64,000 bases of DNA from Molanna angustata (lineage: Eukaryota > Arthropoda > Insecta > Trichoptera > Molannidae): positions 22,184,336 through 22,248,335 of the forward strand of contig OY754982.1 in NCBI GenBank assembly GCA_963576475.1, in the 5' to 3' direction. The translations under genes and the position numbers were made by a program. Below are positions 57,209-64,000 of the stretch, piece after piece; the first letter of the stretch is position 1, and each line of letters opens with the position of its first letter. Under the pieces are notes generated by a model that saw only the letters and a list, made by a program, of their open reading frames with translations, did not search any database and was not told the DNA's origin.

Positions 57209-57505
57209 TTCGGGAGCCTAATTGAGTTAGCGTGCGAAGCGAATTTTATATCATTTATGTACCGTTTTGGGAAATGGCGGAGGGGGCACATTTTGGGAAG
57301 AAACTTCTGTGGACCTAAAACGATCACGTGACTGCAACGTGTGTGTAAAGCCGGCATGTTATTTAATTATTTATTTTTATGATTATAACAAATACTGATT
57401 TAAAAAAATATTGAGACAACCAAAAAAGAAAATAAGATTTCCTACATATCTACAAATAACATAATTACGACATACCCCACAATATGGGGTAACAGGAGAA
57501 ACAAT

Positions 57506-57592
57506 TTTTAATTTGTTTTCAGTCTGGTTCTGTGAGACGATTAATATCGTAAGTCTCCAGAATGTGGCAACTTGTTATTGGGTGCGTGTGAA
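57506..57592 (+). repeat. SINE family C, tail part
   Basis: TTTTCAGTCTGGTTCTGTGA, GATTAATATCGTAAGTCTCC and AGAATGTGGCAACTTG. Confidence 0.75.
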
Positions 57593-57597
57593 ATTAA

Positions 57598-57760
57598 TAT
57601 TTGACACTATCATGCCATGTCCCGTAACAGACACCATCATGCCATGTCCCCAATAAAGAAGAAAAAAACTGAAGATAATTTTAAACCACAATAATTTGAC
57701 ACCATCATGCCATGTCCCCATTAAAGAAGAAAACTGAAGATAATTTAAACCACCCTCATT
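57598..57760. repeat. Short tandem duplication around CATCATGCCATGTCCC
   Basis: TGACACTATCATGCCATGTC, GACACCATCATGCCATGTCC (twice) and AAAACTGAAGATAATTTAAA (twice) repeat over about 70-bp steps. The CATGCCATGTCCC words are typical of LINE 3' ends. Confidence 0.65.
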
Positions 57761-58289
57761 TGAATATTTTTCAGCATTCAATAATTTTGCAATGTAAATT
57801 ATTTATTTTCTCTTTGTATTTGTACGCTTCGCTTTGTTTGCTATTTTTCTTTGTCAGTAGTTCTTTCTAGCAACACTAATTGAACTGTAGGAAAAAAAAT
57901 GTTGTAAACCCCTTAACCAGACATATTATAAGCACAAACTACCTCTTGTTTTTGCACACTTTAAAAATGGTCACTGGATGACCGCAACTAGTCAGTGTCA
58001 TTAAAGTAGTAGAACTGAAAACTTTGATTTTATTTTACCATATCAAATTTATTTATAATTTTTAACTTAGCTTTTACACCCCAGCAGCTGATTATCAGCA
58101 TGACCCTAATGCTAGCATATATACTATATAATACACCAGGATTGTAAATTATAAAATGCATCAAAATAAAAATTAAATACTTAAAATATAAAAAAATAGT
58201 TATATCAAAAATAGCCATTTTTATTCTCAAACATTAGTGGTTAATACGACTGCATAGCGGGAGTTTGCGCTTTTATTAAATTAAATGAC

Positions 58290-58560
58290 AGTTTGAAATG
58301 TTTTTTCAATCTACATTTGCCTATAATTGAATTAATAATTCAACGCCCTGTCAATTATGTATTTATCGATTAAACCATTAGTCCATAATTATCAATTATA
58401 CATTCCCCTTGTTATTGTTTCGATAATTAGTGTCGTAATTATAACATTATTATATGAAATGAACGAACGAACGTTTTATTTTGACAGAGTCGTTCATTAA
58501 AAATTATTATATTAAATCTTTAACACGAGCCGAGCCGTATTCCTCGGCATCGACGAAGGA
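58290..58560. promoter_or_regulatory. Strongest homeodomain-core cluster, candidate enhancer
   Basis: Within about 180 bases: TATAATTGAATTAATAATTC, CTGTCAATTATG, ATCGATTAAACCATTAG, CATAATTATCAATTATAC and GATAATTAG, with a TGACAG core downstream (58484). It matches no repeat in the window. Paired-like homeoproteins bind TAAT cores, often in palindromes (family knowledge). Candidate only. Confidence 0.35.
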
Positions 58561-58800
58561 AAGAAAAAAAAGTAGTGGAATGTGGCCAACACTCAACTCT
58601 CCAGTATGACTCTCTCTCTCTATGGCGGGAATGAGTGATTGTTGTTGGTGGTGTTGCTATTCCTGACATTTGGACTTGATGAAATATATACAGGGTGTTC
58701 CAAAAGTCAACGATTAGCTGAGTGCTGGATGTAGGCTAGGTTTATACAGTTTATTAAAAAAAATATGGAAAAAATGAGTTTCTTAGTTTTTGCAACAGAA

Positions 58801-58915
58801 TATTTATTTCTCACGTAAATATTGCTTCTCCGGACTGGAAATACTGGTTAGTTGGATGAAATTGACATACAGGAATAAAATCGCCACTTGCGCAGGGTGC
58901 AAGTAAATGTTCATT
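58801..58915 (+). repeat. SINE family B, body and tail
   Basis: TTCTCACGTAAATATTGCTT, GACTGGAAATACTGGTTAGT and CGCCACTTGCGCAGGGTGCA. Confidence 0.8.
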
Positions 58916-59154
58916 ATTGTTACTATATTAATATATTTTTTACCGTGAAAATCAACACCCTGGACCACATCTTTAGGTCTTGCGGCAGCAAATTTTCTAA
59001 TTTCTCTATTTTAAGTAGTAAAAAGTCTACAAATTTTTGTGACTTAGCCTTAACACTTCACCCTGTAAAAAAAATGTACAACACTGACCATGGCAACTTT
59101 CTTTAAGAGATAGCCCATTTAGCTAAGATTTTAAAATGGTATAACACTTTATCA

Positions 59155-59234
59155 ATTTTTTTAATATGTCCTTGTTAAACAAGTACATATACATCTTCCT
59201 ACGTTCCCTAAAATAAGCATAAATGCTTGTTCCA
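59155..59234 (-). repeat. SINE family A, tail half (interrupted)
   Basis: CCTTGTTAAACAAGTACATA, CATCTTCCTACGTTCCC and GCATAAATGCTTGTTCCAT; interrupted by a LINE and resuming at 59690. Confidence 0.8.
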
Positions 59235-59689
59235 TAACTTAATACTGGCCCTAGACACCCCATACATGGATCTCAGACGCGTCAGTGTAGACTTAAGTCA
59301 AGGAAGAGTTTCCTGGAGTCGACTTCTCCTGTGGTCGAACCACCCGGAGCCCGACGGCTATCATTGTGGCGTGCAGAGAGTGCCAGTCCCACACACTTAT
59401 CTCCAGCCGAGGAGATGTCAGTGGGACACAACTTACCATATGCAACATGGAGGGCACTCAACAGACTAAGAACAGGCGTCACCCGCTGCTGCAGTAACCT
59501 CAAAAAATGGGGCTACAGAGAGGAAGATACTTGTGAGTGTGGCACTGTGCAGGACAATCACACCTTCCCTCATGCCCCTTGATTGGAGCTACATGTACAC
59601 ATGAAGACACTGTGACAGCGAAGAAAAGCGGCATCCGGGTGGTCGAGCACTGGAGTTTTCTAATTTGATGGTGTTAAAGTAAGTTAGTT
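59235..59689 (+). mobile_element. LINE reverse-transcriptase C-terminus inserted in SINE A
   Basis: Plus-strand frame reads GHNLPYATWRALNRLRTGV, TRCCSNLKKWGY, then TCECGTVQDNHTF, the C-terminal region of many insect non-LTR RTs (LNRLRTG..R...L.KWG, C.CG..Q...H). The frame ends before the expected cysteine-containing end. No clean target duplication found. Confidence 0.8.
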
Positions 59690-59778
59690 TAGGTGAAAGA
59701 AATCGGTCGAGGCAGGATTCGACTTCGCGACCACTGGATTACTAGCCCAACACGCTTAACCGCTCTGCCATCGACCCA
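59690..59778 (-). repeat. SINE family A, tRNA-like head (resumption)
   Basis: AGGTGAAAGAAATCGGTCGA, GGATTCGACTTCGCGACCAC and CTCTGCCATCGACCCATC. Confidence 0.8.
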
Positions 59779-60325
59779 TCTAAGAACTCTAAAAAAAAAT
59801 TAGCAAAGTCAACCAATTTCAAATCAATCCCTAATAAGCTTATTCAGTACGAAGTAAAATAGATAGTGCTGTCATTGTCCACCAAGAGTGAGTCTGACAT
59901 TGTTTACATGTGTTAGAGTGAGGCAGAGAGCGACGTTATATTCTACATTATTTGCCCAATGATCTATTCATTGTTGAGAAATAAATGTAAAAATATGCTT
60001 AAAAATTATGAAATCGAAACTCTCCACTATTTCATAGAAGCGGTTATTATTAAAAATATAACTATTAGGCGTTTGATAATAACCGTTCAATTTGATGATA
60101 TTATTAAATTTCTATTGACAGCTGACATAAACCATACCTACATATCAACATCGACGGGTATTGTTGTACTATTGTGGAGAGTACACAAAGAAGACCCTTA
60201 TTTAAAATTATATCAATAAACCCGTACTCCATACGGGGTGACTGAGATTTAAAAATACATTTTTTAGAGATCTTTAGTATTTTCTGTTTATGAACAGCGA
60301 TTTTAATCCCTGAAAGAGATTCGAA
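59779..60325. other. No gene seen
   Basis: The + frame at 59959-60219 is AT-biased, without a domain. Confidence 0.4.
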
Positions 60326-60891
60326 TCATTTTGAAAAAAATAACCTAGTTAGTTTGGATGTTAATAAAGGAAAATATACTTACCTTAACTTTTTAATTAT
60401 TATGTTCTGTATATATTCTTGTAGGAAAATAATAAGCATACCCCGATTTTTGACATTTATCTTAAATTTCTAAAAAACTATAAAGTATAGAGCATTATAT
60501 TTTTTTATGAATTGAAGAAGATCAAAATATCTGGAAAAATACGATGTAACGTTGCATTAATTCATCAGGTTAAGTTAATATACCTAAAAAACTTATATTT
60601 CGCAATGGCGCTAAATGGAAAATAAATGTTATTTATGTTTATAAACTAAATCTGAAGCAATAATGAAACGTCACATCATATTTTTCTAGATATTTTTGTC
60701 TTCTTTAATTTAAAAAAAAATATGTTGAACTACGCCTTATATTTTATTAAAAATATAAGAGAAACGTTGAAAATCGGGGTATGCCATTATTTTTCTACAA
60801 GAATTTATACAAAACATTATCAAAAAGTAAGGATATATTTTTCATTATTAATACCCAAACTATCTACCTAAGTTTTTTTTTCAAAACGATT
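60326..60891. mobile_element. Foldback element with imperfect arms of about 230-270 bp
   Basis: Left-arm words ATCATTTTGAAAAAAATAAC, CATACCCCGATTTTTGACA and AATATCTGGAAAAATACGAT have complements in order on the right (TCGGGGTATGCCATTA, ATCATATTTTTCTAGATATT, TTTTCAAAACGATTTGAT). Non-coding MITE-like. Confidence 0.7.
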
Positions 60892-61310
60892 TGATAAGAA
60901 ATAATGATGGTATATCAAATTGAAAAATAGGTACGTGGGCAGCAGTCCCCCCCTTAAAGTAATAACTTCCTTACATCCTATTGATGATAGTCTCAATAAA
61001 AAGTGCTCCTTTACACATATTATTTTACTTGTACCAAATATAGGTGATATCCTTGTCACAATAAATGGTACCTAATATCACAATATTGTACAGAGATCTT
61101 GGTCGCACCTCTGATGGTTTTCATAAAATAAGATCTGAAGTCAATGACAATCCACGAATGTGAATCTTCCATTCACATTTGTCGATTGTTCTTTTTGCAC
61201 TAGGCCACTAGGGTACCGAAATTGCCAATCTAGAGGGCTACGTGAGCTACTATTCGTAGTATGCATTTTTATTCATTTATTTATTTGAATCTTTCTGTAC
61301 ATATAATTAG

Positions 61311-61361
61311 TGCACTGGCGGGCTTATTGCCTAATGGCAATTTCTTCCAACCATCCAGGGT
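61311..61361 (-). repeat. SINE family B, short fragment
   Basis: CTGGCGGGCTTATTGCC and GGCAATTTCTTCCAACCA. Confidence 0.6.
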
Positions 61362-61379
61362 TAATGTTAAATATATATT

Positions 61380-61545
61380 ATGAGTTAATGTTAAACAACT
61401 GGCAGAGGGCGTCCCCACCGGGAGTATCTAGAATAGGTGTGCGAGGACATGAAGTATACCTCCTACACAGAGTTGAAGAGAGTCGCTGAAGATCGAGCGG
61501 AGTGGAGGAAGAGAATCCATCCCAAATCAAAGAAGAAGAGAGATA
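61380..61545 (+). mobile_element. LINE RT tail fragment
   Basis: SYTELKRVAEDRAEWRKR (61445-61500) is the W.R end of an insect RT, followed by a GAAGAAGAGAG tail. Confidence 0.65.
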
Positions 61546-62083
61546 CATTGAGAACCACAGGTTAAAAAACCATGCTATAGATGCTAGTTAAGCCATAAAA
61601 CACTCGAACTAATAAGAATGACCTATTGGTCTAAACATATAATCATTTTGATGTATAAAAGGTAACTTTGACGAGAGATATACGTTATTACAATAAAACT
61701 TTAATGAGATATTCGATAAAAAACAGTGCTAATATTGACAGTGTGTTGTATGGTGGTTCGACTATTATTTATTATTAGTATTTCACATTAGGTCGGTAAT
61801 TGTAGCATAATTACGATAAAAAATGATAATGCTAAGGTTAAATATTATTATTACTAAGCATTAAGTGTATTATAATGTAATGGAGTGTATTGGTCTTTTC
61901 TAAAGCAGATATTTTTTATTTATTATTAGAAGATGGAATAAGAAAAAAAAACATTCATTAATACCATCACGGCATATGCCACAATGTGGGGTTACCAGCG
62001 ACAGGTGTGTGATTTGATACCTAATTATTTTTGTTTAGTTTTTTAAATATTTATATGGACATGTTTGTTACCTTCATATCACT

Positions 62084-62128
62084 ATTCTAAGCCGGTGTCA
62101 CATTTTCTGTGTGACACCGGCTTAGAAT
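62084..62128. repeat. 19-bp perfect hairpin (ATTCTAAGCCGGTG type)
   Basis: ATTCTAAGCCGGTGTCACA is exactly complementary to 62110-62128 around a 7-base loop. The word CACTATTCTAAGCCGGTG also occurs at 33519, suggesting a small mobile foldback or terminus. Confidence 0.8.
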
Positions 62129-62539
62129 ATCTTTTCTATAATCATAGTTTTATAAGAAAGAAAATACAAGAAGTAAAATAACATCTCACATACAACAGCA
62201 ATTAGGATCACCACCCATTTTAAAAGTTGGCTTTTTAGATGAGATGCGAATGGTGTGTGGGTATACACACACGTGTCGTGCTTTATTTTATTTATTTATT
62301 AAGGTAAAAAACAGTCACAACAACAAAATAAGTACATTAAATAGATAATTTATTAGGTACCCACTTAAAGACCAGAAAATTTAACACAAATTTTATAAAC
62401 TAATAAAAATATATAAATGATGGAGAATCGGAATCAATAGGATCTATAAAAGGATTAAAAGGGAAGATTAACAATATTACTATATGCCACCACGAAGGGA
62501 ATGCACATTCGCACACCTGTCGCTGAATTAAATATATTT

Positions 62540-62709
62540 TTTTTTACGAAAAGGAATTTGTCCTTGTTAAACAAGTACACATACATCTTCCTACGTTCCC
62601 TAAAATAAGTTTAAATGATTGTGCTATAGGTGAACGAAATCGGTCGAGGCAGGATTCGAACTCGCGACCACTGGATTACTAACCGCTAACCGCTCTGCCA
62701 TCGACCCAT
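62540..62709 (-). repeat. SINE family A with anticodon-arm deletion
   Basis: All family words are present, but GGATTACTAACCGCTAACCG shows a deleted segment in the anticodon arm. Confidence 0.85.
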
Positions 62710-62941
62710 ATATGCCCTGTTTGCGGGATATTTTTGTATGTGTGTATGTACATTTATTTTTTGTTTATTAATAAATATTTATTTGGACAAGATTATTTGT
62801 ACCTACATAAAATTTATTTTTAATCAAAAAATTTTTTAGATTGGCAATAGTTAGTATTTTCAGTCAAATTGTATTAATATGAAATTCTCACACCATTTAT
62901 ATTTCTGTAATAATAAATAGGTAGGTACTTACCTACTTTAT

Positions 62942-62962
62942 TTTCTCTCTCTCTCTCTCTTC
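62942..62962. repeat. CT microsatellite
   Basis: TTCTCTCTCTCTCTCTCT. Confidence 0.8.
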
Positions 62963-63640
62963 TGTATTTGTTCATTAAAATATGAATATTAAAATAATTA
63001 TGAAATAATATTTTCACGTACCTACTGAAAAGACAAGAACAAGAAAAAAATATAATTTTTAAAATTTGTTTTTCGTGTGATTAAAATATTTACATTTGAT
63101 AAAAAAAACACAACGTAGGGCTGTTAAATACCTCGCCGTGGTCCTGTTATAGCTGAAAAAATTTACCCGTGTTGAACATGACACGATAAATGCCAATCAG
63201 TTGAACAAATAACCGCATTGTGTTGATGGATATCCAAGCTGTCAGTTGTTCAATGGCGATTCTACCTAAGCAGGTGGTGGTGGAGGTAGACGTTGAAGAG
63301 GTGGATCTAGTCTTAATGACCGACCTCCTACCCATCTTGGCCACCGACCGAAGAGTTTATTTATTTTACAAACTAATAGGCCGGTAAAATTACCAAGTCG
63401 AAATTTGTATCAGAGGTGGCGTTTGTAGGGATGGACACAGATGGACAGGTGTCAGACCAAAACCGCATGGTCTTCTGTACTAATGATGAGTAAAATTAAT
63501 GTTGGTCTTGAATAAAATGCATGATTTAGATACATACCTCATAAAAGACGAAGACCCGAATGCGCAGTCCTAGGTACCTAAATAGTTCTAAGTCCTAAGT
63601 TAGTCCTAACCTCACTGGAGTATTTAGTATTCTTAAGTTA

Positions 63641-63694
63641 GCAATTGCGTTGCAGAGACATCCCTAACTAAATACTACGCCAAACTTAAGGTCG
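63641..63694 (+). repeat. Direct repeat unit 1 (GCAATTGCGTTGCAGAGACA)
   Basis: 54 bases that recur at 63940-64000 with a small insertion (AAATTCT-type) and one base change. The palindrome GCAATTGC starts the unit. Confidence 0.8.
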
Positions 63695-63727
63695 ATGGCA
63701 TAGAATTTCACATTTTTGTGTATGAAG

Positions 63728-63777
63728 AAAAGAGATAGATAGCTTTCTATAGGCTCAGAAAGCTATCTGTCTCTTTT
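63728..63777. repeat. 21-bp hairpin with one mismatch, between the direct repeats
   Basis: AAAAGAGATAGATAGCTTTCT-type arm pairs with AGAAAGCTATCTGTCTCTTT around an 8-base loop. Confidence 0.75.
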
Positions 63778-63939
63778 TTAACGTTTTAAATGTCTCTTTT
63801 AAATGTTTTTTTGCTATAGCAACACAAACATAATGTAACCAACTTCACACTTCACACTGACAGCTCAATGTCACGATTTTTTTGAAATTCCACCGATTTT
63901 TCGGCATTTCGTATGGATTTTCGTATTTTCTTGAGGTAA

Positions 63940-64000
63940 GCAATTGCGTTGCAGAGACATCCCTAACTAAATACTAAATTCTACGCCAAACTTATGGTCG
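63940..64000 (+). repeat. Direct repeat unit 2, running off the window
   Basis: Second copy of the 63641 unit; the window ends inside or at the end of it, so the full structure is not visible. Confidence 0.75.

Larger units (their letters stand above)
1496..64000 (+). other. Vsx: Presumed very long downstream intron of Vsx (open at the right edge)
   Basis: A canonical GTGAGT donor starts at 1496. The next exon should begin with the helix-3 codons (VWFQNRRAKW) and continue into the CVC domain. I did not find such a sequence on the + strand anywhere to 64000. The simplest reading is that the rest of the window is intron, filled with transposons and satellites. It could also hold nested genes or the gene could be annotated differently; this is inference from absence. 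Confidence 0.5.

Noticed and set aside
58691..59065. Transposon bounded by CAGGGTG and CACCCTG
   Set aside because: Only a 7-base inverted match, which is too short to support an element; a SINE B piece lies inside it.
63147..63344. 65-residue minus-strand frame rich in S/T
   Set aside because: Both strands are open over a GGTGGTGGAGGT-type stretch; no homology recognised and no splice context.

Overview
The window looks like nuclear DNA of a moth or butterfly (Lepidoptera). It is strongly AT-rich, has spliced animal-type exons, is packed with tRNA-derived SINEs, degraded non-LTR retrotransposon tails and foldback/MITE elements, and carries the GTAGGTACCTAC-type short repeats that are common in lepidopteran genomes. 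No bacterial features (operons, Shine-Dalgarno sites, CRISPR) are present.

The only securely recognised host gene is at the left edge. Two exons on the + strand (20-107 and 1372-1495) encode a lysine/arginine-rich linker and residues 1-46 of a paired-like homeodomain of the Vsx/Chx10 family. The second exon stops at the intron position typical of paired-like homeoboxes, just before helix 3. I find no exon for helix 3 or the CVC domain further right, so most of the window (1496-64000) is probably one very long intron, or intron plus distal flank, of this gene. Several low-repeat stretches dense in TAATT-type cores (2181-2360, 52960-53130, 58290-58470) or unusually GC-rich (8330-8830, 16700-16960) are candidate regulatory elements.

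Everything else is mainly mobile and tandem-repeat DNA. Three tRNA-like SINE families (called A, B and C here) occur many times. LINE remnants are nearly all 3' tails; the freshest is at 27024-28064, with an open reverse-transcriptase frame and an 8-bp target duplication. DNA-transposon-like elements include an inverted pair at 35949-36902 and 50005-50947, a 1015-bp element at 15633-16647 with a 5-bp target duplication, and many foldback elements.

The most unusual layer is a dispersed repeat (called element E here; copies near 12767, 15240, 18624 and 42510-43735) in which different internal segments have expanded into different minisatellites: 6 x 20 bp, 3 x 42 bp and about 26 x 21 bp. A further 24 x 36 bp array, apparently perfect, lies beside the last copy. 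A separate array at 10341-10799 shows a 99-bp higher-order period built from 35+32+32-bp monomers.

A possible small nested gene lies on the minus strand at 28172-28996 (a 95-codon exon behind a good acceptor, with an in-frame upstream mini-exon); its product is not recognised.
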